Of a stretch of DNA of 64,000 nucleotides, positions 23,750 to 35,101 are shown one piece after another. Positions within the stretch are counted from its first letter, which is position 1. The number at the start of each line of letters is the position of its first letter. Origin of the DNA: Ligustrum vulgare (taxonomy: Eukaryota > Streptophyta > Magnoliopsida > Lamiales > Oleaceae). The position numbers were made by a program, and so were the translations under genes. Under the pieces are notes generated by a model. It was given only the letters and a program-made list of their open reading frames with translations. It did not search any database and was not told where the DNA came from. The stretch lies in the NCBI GenBank assembly GCA_963555705.1, contig OY743171.1, positions 22,629,352 to 22,693,351 on the forward strand, read 5' to 3'.

Positions 23750-25496
23750 TCACTTTATACCCATTTTCAATCATGTAAGAATCAAATTTATCATGCCATT
23801 GTTTAGGAGCCTGCTTTAAGCCATAAAGGGATTTAGTCAACTTACACACTTTGCCTTCTTCACCTGGTTGTGAAAAACCTTCGGGTTGGTCCATATATAT
23901 TTCTTCATCAAGATCACCATTTAAAAAAACAGTTTTAACATCCATTTGATGAATAATCAAGTTATGAATAGCAGATATTGCAATTAGCAATCTTATGGAT
24001 GTTATCCTCGTAACTGGAGAAAAGGTATCAAAAAAGTCTAAATCAATTTGCTGTTTGAAACCTTTTGCGACAAGCCTCGCTTTGTACTTGTCTACACTAC
24101 CATCCGGTTTTAATTTCTTCCTTAGGACCCATTTACACCCAATAGTTTTACAACCTGGTGGTAAATCAACCAATTTCCAAGTTTTATTTGAAATTAGTGA
24201 TTCCATCTCATCATGTACAGCTTCTTTCCAAAAAAAAGCATCTGCTGATGAAAAGGCTTCTTGCAAAGAAAGTGGTGTTTCTTCGATGTTATAAACCACG
24301 TAGTCTGGACCAAAATCTTTTTCAATTCTAGCTCTTTTACTCCTTCTAATTTCAAAATTTTCTTCATTTTGCAAACTTTGAGTAGAAGAGTTAGATTCTG
24401 AAATATGTTTTTCAATTTGTTGGCCCCCACTATTTTTCGATTTAAAAGGAGATTTTTCTTCATGAAAAATAGCATCACCAGACTCGAAAATAATTTTATT
24501 TTCAATATCAAAAAATCTATATGCTGTACTATTTTCTGCATAACCAATAAAGGCACAAGTGTTAGCTTTAATTCCCAATTTAGGTATTTTAGGATCTGTT
24601 AACCTCACAAAGGCTAAACATCCCCATACTCTAAGATATCCCAAATTTGGCTTATGCCCCTTCCATACCTCAAAAGGTGTAATTTTAGTCTTTTTATGTG
24701 GCACTCTATTTAACACATGACAAGCAGTTAAAACCGCTTCACCCCAAAAACTTGAGGGTGCACCAGAATCTAATAGCATAGCATTTGTAAGATCAATCAA
24801 CGTTCTATTTTTCCTCTCTGCTACACCATTAGAAGCAGGTGAATATGGTGGAGTAGTTTCATGGATTATTCCCAATGATTCAACATATGAATTAAATCCA
24901 AATGATTCATATTCTCGACCTCTATCACTTCGAATACGTTTAATTTTTCTACCGAATTGATTTTCAACTTCTAGGAGGAATTTTTTGAAATATTCAAAAG
25001 CATCACTTTTATTTTTCAATAAATAAACATAAGTATATTTTGAAAAATCATCAATAAAAGTGATAAAGTTTCTATTTCCTCCACGAGTTAAAATTCTTTC
25101 AAATTCACATAAATCAGTATGAATTAATTCTAACAATTCGGTATTTCTTTCAACACTTTTATGAGGTCGTTTTGTAATTTTCACTTGACTGCAAGTCTCA
25201 CATTTTTCTAAATCTTTTTTCACATTGGGAATTAATCCTGAACTACTTATGATTCCCACATATTTTTTATTTATATGACATAAACGAGCATGCCAAAAAT
25301 TCAGTGAAGAGAACATATAAACAGAAGTAGAAGCATTTTTATTAGCACTTACAATGTTTAATTTGAACATCCCATCACAATCATATCCTTTGCCAACAAA
25401 AGTACCTTTTTTGGTAATCACATACTGATCAGATTCAATTGTTTGTTTGAAGCCAGCCTTATTCAGAAGATAACCCGACATCAAATTCTTTCTCAT
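23667..25496 (-). pseudogene. Copia B: integrase and RT, 609 codons open
   Basis: In order it holds the GAG-pre-integrase zinc part (H-A-R-L-C-H then C-E-T-C, residues about 70-105). The integrase core follows, with I-H-T-D (about 125), S-D-R-G (about 190) and A-E-R-K-N (about 225) supplying the acidic triad. RT then has W-K-L-V-D-L-P-P-G near 440 and M-D-V-K-T-V-F-L-N-G near 515, ending at L-Y-V-D where the frame shifts before the second Asp of the YVDD box. It overlaps the next frame by 83 bp. All key integrase residues are kept. Confidence 0.92.
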
Positions 25497-26670
25497 GGAA
25501 GGTGTATGTAGTACAATTTTAATGTCAGGACTCTTCCAGAGGTGGATTTGAGTTCAACATCTCCAGTTCCAAGAACCTGTATAGTATGAGAATCTCCAAG
25601 CATTACAGTCATAGGCTCCTTAAAAGGAGTATAAGTTTTGAACCAATCTTTATCATAGCAAACATGTCTGCTTGCTCCAGAATCAGCCCACCATCCTTCA
25701 ACACTTTGCACCATATAAATTTCAATAATCATAGCAACAAATGGTTCTTCGGTAACATTAACCTGTGGAACAGGCTCACGCTTCCGGTATCTGCAATTTT
25801 TAGCAAGGTGCCCAAATTTTCCACACACAAAGCAAGTTTTGCCTTGTTTATTTTGTGAAGGATGTGATTGGTTCTTATTCCACTTGCTTGAAGTTCCCTT
25901 GTTTTGTTTATAAGGCATTTTCATATTTTTCTTATTGGGCTTCAAAACATCTTTTTTAGAATTCTGACATGTAGGCAAATTTTCAGAAATTAAATTTACC
26001 TTCGTGGAATGTCCATTATGCTGTTCAATAAGTGCATCTTGTCCACGTGCTTCTTCTTCCACGCGAATGCGTGTGATAAGAGTTTCAAGAGACATCTCCT
26101 TCTGCTTGTGGCGCATGATCTTTTGAAATTCCCTCCAAGATGGTGGAAGCTTGTCAATCATGCCAGCAACAATAAGATTGTCTCCAATTTTAATACCTTC
26201 AGATGAGAGCTCGGCAACTATCATTTGAAAATCTTGTGCTTGTTCCACCACAGATTTTCCATCTGCCATTTGATAACGGAAAAATCGACTTGCTGCATAT
26301 TTTTTCGCGCCCGCCTCTTCAGTATCATATTTGCTCTGCAAAGCTTTCCAAATTTTCTTGGCATACGAGAAAGTAGTATCATAGTAATCATAAAAATGAT
26401 CAGCAAGACAATTTAAAAGATAATTCCGACAGTTATACTCATCTTTTTTGTATTTCTCTACTTTTTCATCATGCTCAAGATATTCATCATCGTCCATGCT
26501 ATCGTTTTGATTTTTCTTGGATCCTTCTCCGTGAGGACATAACAAACTTTGAGCAGATTGAGGTAAAAGAGGACTTTGCCTTTCCAGCGCTTAAAGTTCA
26601 CGCCTTTGAAGCGAAAAGGTTTGTTGAGATCTCCTACACTTTCATTGGTCTTTTCCACGGTTTGATCCAT
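25493..26670 (-). pseudogene. Copia B: gag and protease
   Basis: The likely start is ATG at 26670, 21 bp from the LTR end, opening M-D-Q-T-V-E-K. A single-base shift near 26515 moves into the 350-codon frame 26545-25493. The gag core (UBN2-type) includes F-F-R-Y-Q-M-A-D-G and L-P-P-S-W-R-E-F. One CCHC knuckle is present (C-F-V-C-x4-H-x4-C, about residue 237 of the open frame). The protease has the active site W-A-D-S-G-A-S-R-H near residue 285. The frame meets the integrase frame at 25493 with a small shift. Confidence 0.9.
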
Positions 26671-26690
26671 TAATTGAATCTCCTTAAAAT

Positions 26691-26955
26691 TGTTAGTGAT
26701 ATTGCAATATAAATACAAAAATATTACAATAATAATAATGATGGATACAATAACCGTAACCAATTTGGCTGAGGCGCGAGTATCTCGCTACATCAATCAC
26801 CGGTGCAACCAGAAATCTCTGACTTGTCCCCTCCAAGATACAACAGCCCAACTTAAATATTGTGTGGTTAAATCCTTATTTTGCACTAAAGGATTAACCC
26901 AAAGCTCTCTTTTACAAGAACACCCTTCTATTGGCCAAAATTTAAACTCACTAAA

Positions 26956-27024
<69 letters not shown>

Positions 27025-27341
27025 GTATATTTTTGCATCAGATAAACCGTATGTGTATATATATTCCATTGAAAAGTGTTTGTGATTAGGTAGAGAATTT
27101 ATAGGAAAATTTGAATGAAATGAACCAATCATATGAAACCAAGTTGGTGTGTACGTGTATCACTTTGATCAAAATAAATAAATTCCACCAATCATTTTTC
27201 TACAACTTCTTGTATATGTGTAATCATATAAGGATAGGTTCCATGCAACCAATCAAAATAAGGCAACAAATTTACATGTGAGGATTATTATTTACCAATC
27301 AAATTCCAACACTAGTTATAATATTAATAAATGTAATAACA
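26691..27341 (-). repeat. 5' LTR of copia element B
   Basis: Same TG..CA ends as the left copy; it holds an (AT)n run at 26959-27023. The bases just inside its end (ATTTTAAGGAGATTCAATTA on the minus strand) do not match the usual initiator Met tRNA primer site. Confidence 0.95.
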
Positions 27342-27488
27342 CAATGTAGTTACTTGTCTTGTGGTTCAATGGTTGGGAGTTACTTTGCTAGATGAATGTC
27401 CATCTTTTGCCATGTAAAGTTAGTAAATACTTGTTTTGGAACTGTGTTTATGTGCTATCCCCCCGGGCAAAGTAGAAATGCATATAAG

Positions 27489-27840
27489 TGTTATAATCCT
27501 ACAATTAGTTTAATTTTGAAATAAATTCTGATTGTAATTAAGGAAATTATCCTTAATGGGCAGTTACTAGTTGTCCTATTATTTTGGTTTAAGTCATATT
27601 CTTTAGCTAAGAACTAGTCTGCAACAATTAGTTGGTTGTATGCTGAGTTTTAGGCAGAAATCTGTCTATAAATAAAAAGCAACGAGTTGTAATTGAAGGC
27701 ATTATGAATTAAGATTTATGTGACAGAAAGTTGGTTTTATTCTTATGAAATTGATGTTCTTATCTCCCTTCTAAGTTCTATCTTTCCTTTCTTATTTCTT
27801 GTTGCTTTCTCACACACTCTCTATATCTCTTAACACCAAC
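27489..27840 (+). repeat. 5' LTR of element F
   Basis: Nearly identical to 37196-37538 along its length. Its last bases read TTAACACCAAC and the sequence then passes straight into TGTAACGCCCCC, the start of an inserted LTR. Confidence 0.9.
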
Positions 27841-29935
27841 TGTAACGCCCCCAAAATTTTTTTGAATGATAAAATATTTAACGATTTTATTCTATACGTC
27901 TTTTAAAATTTTTTAAAAAAAAATTCGAAGAACTAAAGTATTTTATGTCTTGACGACAAACTTATTTTGGGTCAAATATTTAATTGTTGATAGAGAGATA
28001 ATTATCATATCGATATTTGACTCATTTTGTAGATCGTAATTTATTAGAAGTCTTGATTCGATCAAAAGTTAATTTGGATAAAATAAAGTTTAGTTATAGT
28101 TGAATTAAAGGAATACTAATAGATTAGGATTTTTTAAAAATATATATTTCAGTAATCCTTTAGCAGCTATTTCACTTACTAGGAGTTTAATAATTAATTA
28201 TTAAATATCCTATTCTATACTATACTGATCAACCGTTGGGAATTTGTTTTGTTTGGTAAGAACAGCCAATTAGTTTTTGCCAAATAGAATCCCAATTAGA
28301 GTCTTGTTTTCCATTTCATATGTTAATTGCACAATATTTGGGATAATCACAATCAAATTTCACCTTCATCCCCTTAATACATGATTTTCAAGTTTAAATT
28401 GTTTTAGAACTCGATTTGCTTTCATAATTGGCAAAATATATTACCACTACAAAATTTACTTAATACACCACATTATATTATCACCACTAATTAAATATAT
28501 TTTTTATAAATACACCACAATACAAATATAAATATACCCCTCATCTAATTTTAAAACAAAAAAATGAAATGATCTGTACACCACACAATCATGATTTCCC
28601 CTTCTCTCAGCCAACTGGGCAATGGACTCGGCCATTAAACCAATGTAAATGGAACTCGAGCTGTACCTAGTAATAACTCTATGAGTATGAATGGAAGAGT
28701 CAGCATGACAATGTCCAAGGAGACAAGCATGAATCAGCAGCAGCAGGACTCGAGTAACCAATTACATGGTGTTCGGGGGTTTTAATTGTTTAATCATCTC
28801 CAATTTGATTGGAAATCGTCTCCCTAATTGTGTTTGAATTATAATAATGATTCAATTTGTTCCAGGAAGATGGAAGTGTTTAACCTGAAAAACATTGAAC
28901 ACTTTCATGGCTCTCCCTCCCCAGTAGTAATGATTTCAGAGAAGGAACACAGAAATTGCTATTAGCATCTCTCGTCTACCCTATATTTGGAAGTTGCCAT
29001 ATTCCTTGTAGACCTTGAGCTATAGCAACTGGTGAATTTGTGAAAGCTAAACTATTATTATTATTATTACCAGTAAAAGAAAGCTAAACTATTTTTATAG
29101 ACTGGAAATGGAGTATTTCCAATCAAAGCACCCTGCCATATATCTCTGAAATTCAGCTTCGGACTATAACTAGTTTCTCGACCTTATCAAAAGAACACTC
29201 CACTCATGAGAAAGAAATTAATTGACGCATGAAAAAGAAATTAATTGAGAGATTAATGGGAAAGAAAAAATAAAAAATAAGAAGAAGATTAAAATGATTT
29301 AGAAACATAAATATAGAGGAGGGAAGAGAAGAGAAGAGAAGAAAATTATTTGAGAGATTGTGGTGTATATAAAAGTTAGTGAGATAAAATTAAAAGGGCA
29401 TTTATGTAATTTTATTTATGTTTATATTTGTAAATAAAGAAAATCTTAAAATTGTGGTGTAGAAAATAAGTTTTGTGGTGACAATATAGCTACCCTTCAT
29501 AATTTTTATCTATAAATAGTGCCGAGATTCATATGAATCACCACACAAAATATAATTTTCCAACACAAGTTCACATCAATTCGTTAGAGAGTAGAGTTGA
29601 TTTCATTTCATAAATTGTTTTAGTCTATCAAGGTAAGACACATTATGTACAAGTGTTTAAATTCTAAATTCTTCATGATGTTGATATATTCCTGTCGATA
29701 TATTGCTACTTTCAATGCTTTAGGCCTTCGTGTCGATTTCAAAATTTAAATCCTTCAGGATCGAGGTTAAGTCCATCAAGATGATGTAGGGATTCTTAAG
29801 TAATTCCTTGAGCTAGTTGTTATCATGGCCAGCTGCTCTAAACGAGAAAAATATTTTCTATTGAATGTATCGTATATTTATGTTATGTTGAATGGAATTA
29901 ACACGTATTTTACTGGGTATTTTTTCTGGAGGGTT
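27841..29935 (+). repeat. Truncated chromovirus-type LTR inserted in element F
   Basis: It begins TGTAACGCCCCCAAAA, a common chromovirus LTR start, and is non-coding. The right end merges into the F protease near 29935 without a clear CA end or target duplication, so part of the insert and the F gag region were probably lost together. A TATA-like AAATAGTG region lies near 29510. A terminal-inverted-repeat element sits inside at 28437-29488. Confidence 0.5.
28437..29488. mobile_element. TIR element, about 1.05 kb, non-autonomous
   Basis: The left end TATATTACCACTACAAAATT pairs with the right end AGTTTTGTGGTGACAATATA with few mismatches, and the similarity continues into ACACCACA-type repeats on both sides. 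TATA at both borders may be a 4-bp target duplication. An 85-codon minus-strand frame (28504-28761) has no known motif. Superfamily not assigned. Confidence 0.6.
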
Positions 29936-29939
29936 TCTT

Positions 29940-30332
29940 AAGATTTTTCATGCCATGTGTGGAGTAAGAGCTCCACAAACCATGCGTGTTGCTGGAAGTT
30001 TGGGGAAACTGGGGCAGCGAGTGACATTCTTGATCGATTCCGGTAGTACGCATAATTTTTTGAATCAGCATATTGCATATAAAATGGGGTTGAAGCCTAA
30101 TTGTGAAGGAAAATTTGACGTCGCTATGGCGAATGGAGAAAAATTATCAAGTCCAGGTCATTGTAAGGGTGTTTCTATGAAAATGCTGGGAGTGACAATA
30201 GAGGTGGATCTCTATTTGTTGCCTTTGGAAGGATGTGATGCGGTGCTTGGAGCTCAATGGCTAAGTACACTAGGGCCTATCATATGGGACTATAAGTTCA
30301 TTAATTATCAGGTGGGCTTTTGTTTAAGATGA
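29940..30332 (+). pseudogene. Element F protease
   Basis: The open frame shows the aspartic protease active site L-I-D-S-G-S-T-H-N-F and the later hydrophobic block V-D-L-Y-L-L-P-L-E-G with V-L-G-A-Q-W-L, the usual gypsy order. The first codons of the 146-codon frame (29892-29935) belong to the inserted LTR. Gag is missing upstream. Confidence 0.8.
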
Positions 30333-30699
30333 ATGACAGTAATATGCAGTATGTAACATCCACATCTTTCTTGCTGGTCACTTATGCTAAGTACTTGACC
30401 TCTTCCCACATGGTGGTTAATTGTGGTGAAGCCACTGTCACGCCAAAGAAGCTTAGAACACTAGCCAAAAGACAGGTGGACTATTTGCATGGTGACAACC
30501 CCTTGAAAATGTCCTTCATGGTGGGCTGTGGTGGCAGGAGAGTTCTTCAAGGCATGTGGCCACCGCGTGATAGGCTATTAGATGATGCAAAATTCAACAA
30601 GGAAATAAAGAAAAGCAATGAAGGGTTTTTCCTGCATATTCGGGCAATAATGGACCAGCAAAGTAATAATGATAAAAAAATAAAATAAAATTGGTGACA

Positions 30700-31640
30700 C
30701 TGGGTTGCAAATGGACCTATTGTTGCGATCTTATGCAAATATTTTTCAAGAACCACATGGCCTACCTCCATAGTGCAGTCATGATCATCGAATAATTCTC
30801 AAGGAGAGTAGCAACCCTGTGTTCACCCAGGCTTATCGCTATTGCTACCCACATTACCAAAAGAATGAGATTGAACAACTGGTTGTAGATTTACTCAAGT
30901 CTGCTGTCATCCAGCCAAGTAGCAGCCCTTACTCCTCACCAGTATTGTTGGTAAAAAAACATGATGGATAATGGCGAATGTGTGCAGACGATAGAGAATT
31001 AAATCAGTTAACTGTCAAAGATAAGTTCCCAATTCCCATGGTTGACAAACTACTTGACAAATTACATGGAGCCAAAGTCGTTAGTAAACTTGATTTGAGA
31101 TCAAGATACCATCAAATTTGTATGAGGCAAGAGGACATCCCAAAAACTGCTTTTCACACCCACCATAGTCACTACGAGTTTTTAGTCATGCTCCTTGGAT
31201 TGACAAATGTGCCATCAACATTCCAGTCATTGATGAATCATGTCTTCAAAAACTACCTTCGTAAGTTTGTTTTGGTATTTTTTGATGATATTTGATATAT
31301 AGCCAAATTCTAGAAGATCATTTTCAACACTTGGGCATGGTTTTTTCTTTATTAAGATCTCACTAGTTGTACGTAAAAACGGAAAAATGTGAATTTGGCC
31401 AAGTGCAGGTTAAATAATTAGGTCACCTTATCATCCAAGGAGGAGTGGCTATGGAACCATAAAAAGTTGATGTAATGCTTAATTGGAAGAAGCCCAAAAC
31501 TATAAAGGCATTGCCTGGGTTTCTAGGATTGACGGGATATTATCGTAAATTTATACAAAATTATGGTAAAATTTCTTCTCCATTAACAAGCATGGTTAAG
31601 AAAAATGGATTTGAATGGAATCCTCGATCAGATTAAACCT
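30700..31640 (+). pseudogene. Element F reverse transcriptase
   Basis: From about 30745 the plus strand can be read through the RT N-terminus in broken frames (I-Q-P-S-S-S-P-Y-S-S-P-V near 30910). The open piece 30978-31295 carries [12 protein letters not shown] and S-K-L-D-L-R-S, and ends at V-F-F-D-D-I, the catalytic box, followed by a stop. The thumb region with F-L-G-L-T-G-Y-Y-R-K-F follows near 31520-31550. Several stops are present. Confidence 0.8.
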
Positions 31641-31699
31641 TTGAGAAACTTAAAGAGGTTATGACAACAACACTAGTTTTGGCTCTACCTAATTTTTCA

Positions 31700-32318
31700 A
31701 AGACATTTGTTATTGAATGGATGCAGGGGCGGGACTTGGAGGAGTCTTGATGCAAGAAGGGCGACCATTTGCTTTCTTCAGTCAAGCTTTACAGGGTCAA
31801 AATTTCCTGTTGTCTACTTATGAAAAGGAAATGATGGCATTGGTTTTTGCAGTTAAAAAATGGAGGCATTACCTACTTGGCCAGCAATTCGTTGTTCAGA
31901 CCGACCAAAGAAGCTTAAAAGTTTTGCTGGATCAAAAGATTGTGAACCAACACAACAAAAATGGTTAGTTAAGTTGTTGGGATATGATTTTGATATTGAA
32001 TATAAATCTGGGAAGGAAAATGTGGTGGCGGATGCTTTGTTAAGGAGAGAAGATGAAGGAAAGCTTTTTGTAATATCCGGCCCAATTCCACAGTGGCTGC
32101 ATCCGATCTGTGATAAGGTGCAAAACAACTCCATTTTAAAGGAAATTGTGAGGCATGTATAGCAAGGTGAAGCATTAGGTCCCTGGAATTACAAAGAAGG
32201 CATTTTGTTCTTCAAAGACAGAATTTTCTTACTGGCAAAATCTCCACTGATTCCTACGATTTTAGAAGAGATGCACTCCAGCACGCATGAAGGCTACCAC
32301 AAGAGTTATTAGAGGATT
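31700..32318 (+). pseudogene. Element F RNase H and integrase N-terminus
   Basis: RNase H starts D-A-G-A-G-L-G-G-V-L near 31718. It shows Y-E-K-E-M-M-A-L and a changed Q-T-D-Q-R-S-L block, then a frameshift near 31960, then K-E-N-V-V-A-D-A-L ahead of 32040. Integrase N-terminal sequence (H-E-G-Y-H near 32288) stops at 32323, where element C is inserted after AAATC. Confidence 0.8.
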
Positions 32319-32323
32319 AAATC

Positions 32324-33301
32324 TGATGAGATCCCAGTCGGGGAATCTCGTCGAACAACGCGGAATAACGAAATTAAAACCTAGGAAAAATCTAGATCAG
32401 ATTTAAACACGAAATTAAACAAGAATAAAACTACTGGAAAGATAAAATTGACGATAGGACCTTGACCCAAGATTCACGACGCAAGAAATTGATGATGCGG
32501 AATCGAGATCCAAGGTTTTCGAAACACCACAAGGACTTATCAATTTCCTTGATAAGATTCTAATTGGAAACCCCACAAATATTCTCACGAATATTTGATA
32601 AGTTCAACGCCACAAATATTTCACAACATTTGATAAGTTGGATTTGTTCTCGAAGAACACAAAAGGGACTCCTCAACCTTTCAATTGGAGAAAACTCTCT
32701 CAAATAATATTAATCTCAAACTCAAACTTAACTGTTTACAATCATGGTAAAGAATATAAATAAGCAAAATAACCTAGCCGCTAATTTACTCAAAATAGAA
32801 TTCTAATTAAACTAAAACACTAAATTAGGAAAATAACCTAAAAACCAAAAAGGAAAAAAAAATAATTATAAAATCCGAAAAATCTGGCCGCTACTCATTT
32901 ACGGCCGTGAATAATCCTTTTACGGCCGTAAAGGCCTTTCTGATCAAAACTGTGTTTATTATTACGGCCGTGACGAATTTCTTACGGCCGTGAAGTTTCC
33001 CTTTTTGAATGTTACGGCCGTAACTTCCAGGCTTACGGCCGTAAGCCTCGTTCTGCAGAAATTCTTCATTTTTCTTCGATAATTGATTACGGCAGTGATA
33101 ACATGATTTACGGCCGTGAATAAATAGGTTTCGGCCGTAATGCATTTTCTGCCCAAATAACTTCTTTTTCTCGGCTCGGCTTGATCCGTCCCTCTTCTCG
33201 GCTCGACCCCAACATAGAACTTGTTCCGTTTTGCACGTAAATCATTATCATATTGCCGATGACTCGACTTCACCCTTCGATGCCTAGTCCGGATCATATC
33301 A
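32324..33301 (-). repeat. 3' LTR of element C
   Basis: Nearly identical to the right LTR. Differences include about 10 extra bases near 32419 and loss of about 22 bases spanning one ACGGCCGT unit near 33131. A TATA-like AATATAAATAA lies at 32752-32762. Confidence 0.95.
32901..33138. promoter_or_regulatory. Phased ACGGCCGT array, left LTR of C
   Basis: Copies of ACGGCCGT start at 32901, 32922, 32964, 32984, 33014, 33035 and 33110, with changed copies at 33089 (ACGGCAGT) and 33131 (TCGGCCGT). Successive start-to-start distances are 21, 42, 20, 30, 21, 54, 21 and 21 bp. The array is upstream of the TATA-like box in the transcription direction (minus). Confidence 0.9.
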
Positions 33302-33599
33302 TACTCCCTCTCCTGAAAAGGATTCGACCTCGAATCCAATTTTGGTCGGCTTTTCAAACTCCTTCTGCTTTTCTGGGCTCGATGATCATGCTTATGCTTT
33401 GTGCTTGCTTTCAACCTTTTGGGCTGCCCATTTTTCTCCATCAACTTTCTCGGCCTTTTGGGCTGTTCATTTTTGCCAATGAATTTCTTTCCCGTCTTAA
33501 GTTCATGGTCTGACTTCGGTACCTGTAAAACAGATTTTAAAGAATTGGGGAGGGGTGTGTTAGCGTGCGTAAGTGCAAATAGACTCATTTTTGTGGTAA

Positions 33600-34721
33600 A
33601 CTCTCTTTTCTTTTACCTTTTGCACTCAGTCTTTCCTTTTTCTGAGGTTTGTACCTCAACCTTCTTTTCTTTATTTTTCACTCCCTCACCTTTTTCTGAG
33701 GCCGTGGCCTCAACTCTCTTTTCTTCAATTTCCACTCCCTCTCCTTTTTCTGAGGTCGTGACCTCAACTCTCTTATTTTCCCCTCAAACTCACTTTTCAC
33801 CTTCAATTGATCTTTCAGGGCTTCAGTTGGAGATAGTGACATTAGAGTAAACTTTTTCCCCCCTTTTACCAAGCTGTATCTATTCGTATACCCATCATGT
33901 AGCACAGCCCTTTCATGTTTCCAAGGTCTCCCCATCAGTATATGACTAATTTGCATCGGCACCACGTCACAAATTACCTCATCCGAATACCCACCAAAAG
34001 AAAATGCCACTAAAGTCTGTCTCTTCACCTTAACTTCCCCTGACTCAGTCAACCATTGTAATTTATAAGGCGTTGGATGTTTTGTTAAAGGTAAGCCTAA
34101 TTTTTCCACCAACATTGTACTAACTACATTAGTACAACTTCCCCCATCAATCACCATACTACACACTTTATCATTCACGATGCATCTAGTACGAAAAATA
34201 TTATCCTTCTGCCCTTCCACATTATCCAAAACATTCACCTTACGCCTAACGCTAAGAGCATGCCTATCAATAATTGACTCATCCACCACAACACTTTTCG
34301 CCCCTTCACTATCACACCTAACCTTTTTACGTGGACAATCAAGTGTAATGTGACCCCGTTCCAAACATTTAAAGCACTTAACATTTTTATCCTTAAGAGG
34401 TTTGGAATCATAATTATTTTTACCTTTGGTTGTCGGTTCCTCCCTCCTTTTGTGAACATGATCACCACTCTCCCGTTTTGATGTCTCTTTTCGCTTCAAT
34501 GTCCTTTCATTACCCCCATCTCCACCTCTAGAATTGGCTTCACGCCCCTTATGCCTCCTAGCCCTAGAATCCACATGATGTTGCTCCTTTTCCCATTGAG
34601 CAAGTTTTGCTTCCCTTCTATCCATCCTAGCCATCAATCTCTCAAGTTTTACCTTCATGGCCTCCATCTGTTTAAAATTCTTGTGGTCACCTGTTGATGG
34701 AGATTTTTCCCTGCGAGACAT
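33600..34721 (-). CDS. Element C Gag-protease protein, capsid core missing
   Basis: This is a 347-codon open frame on the minus strand, 34721-33678. The N-terminus is basic and helical (M-A-R-M-D-R-R-E). There is one complete CCHC knuckle, CFKCLERGHITLDC, at about residue 117. A retropepsin-like domain follows with M-V-I-D-G-G-S-C-T-N at about residue 185 and I-L-M-G-R-P-W near 270. Compared with the sister protein of element E (53142-55133), the gag capsid core between the N-terminus and the knuckle is absent. The end, with repeated R-P-Q-K-K units, is a frameshifted version of the E tail. Matching sequence (M-S-L-F-A) continues in another frame at 33588. It probably depends on Gag supplied in trans. 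Confidence 0.8.
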
Positions 34722-35101
34722 GGTTAGTTTTCAAAGACAAAAAAAAAAATTCCTCTCGTGTTTATTTTCACTCGTGTATCACACTCAATCCCTTCAAATT
34801 TCACCCAAGAACAAACCAAGGATCAACAATCAAGGAATTTATGGAAGATACGAAAAGTAAAAAATTAAGAAATTATCGGAATATTCGATTTTTTTTTAAT
34901 TTGCCAGAAAATTTTACTACGAGTATGGCAGAAAAAACGGAATTGGATTTGGACGAGAAACGAATAAGAAAAACACTTTTGAATTTTTGGGACTGACTCT
35001 TATGGATCAAACTTGAAAAAAAAAATTTATGACTGACACGAAGAACAAGAAAATATCAAGAATACCAAGAACTGAATCAAGATCCAAGCTCTGATATCAG
35101 A

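Larger units (their letters stand above)
21537..27341 (-). mobile_element. Copia element B, nearly complete, target duplication CAATG
   Basis: Two LTRs of 651 bp (21537-22187 and 26691-27341) share TGTTATTACA..TCACTAACA ends. CAATG flanks both sides (21532-21536 and 27342-27346). Between them gag, protease, integrase, RT and RNase H run in copia order on the minus strand. The LTRs differ by a 37-bp insertion or deletion near 21637-21673 and by the length of an AT tract. The coding part has about three frameshifts and few stops, so the insertion is fairly young but probably not autonomous now. Confidence 0.95.

Noticed and set aside
28504..28761. 85-codon minus-strand frame with a signal-peptide-like start
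   Set aside because: Lies in a non-autonomous TIR element, no recognisable domain, ends in AT-rich border repeats.
32901..33138. CRISPR-like array (short repeats at regular distance)
   Set aside because: Repeats are 8-13 bp palindromes with spacers of about 13 bp or fixed longer ones, identical in both LTRs of a plant retroelement; no cas genes.
33253..33850. Plus-strand frames of 86 and 149 codons rich in Phe, Ser and Leu
   Set aside because: Antisense shadows of the gag-protease tail repeats and LTR edge of element C.
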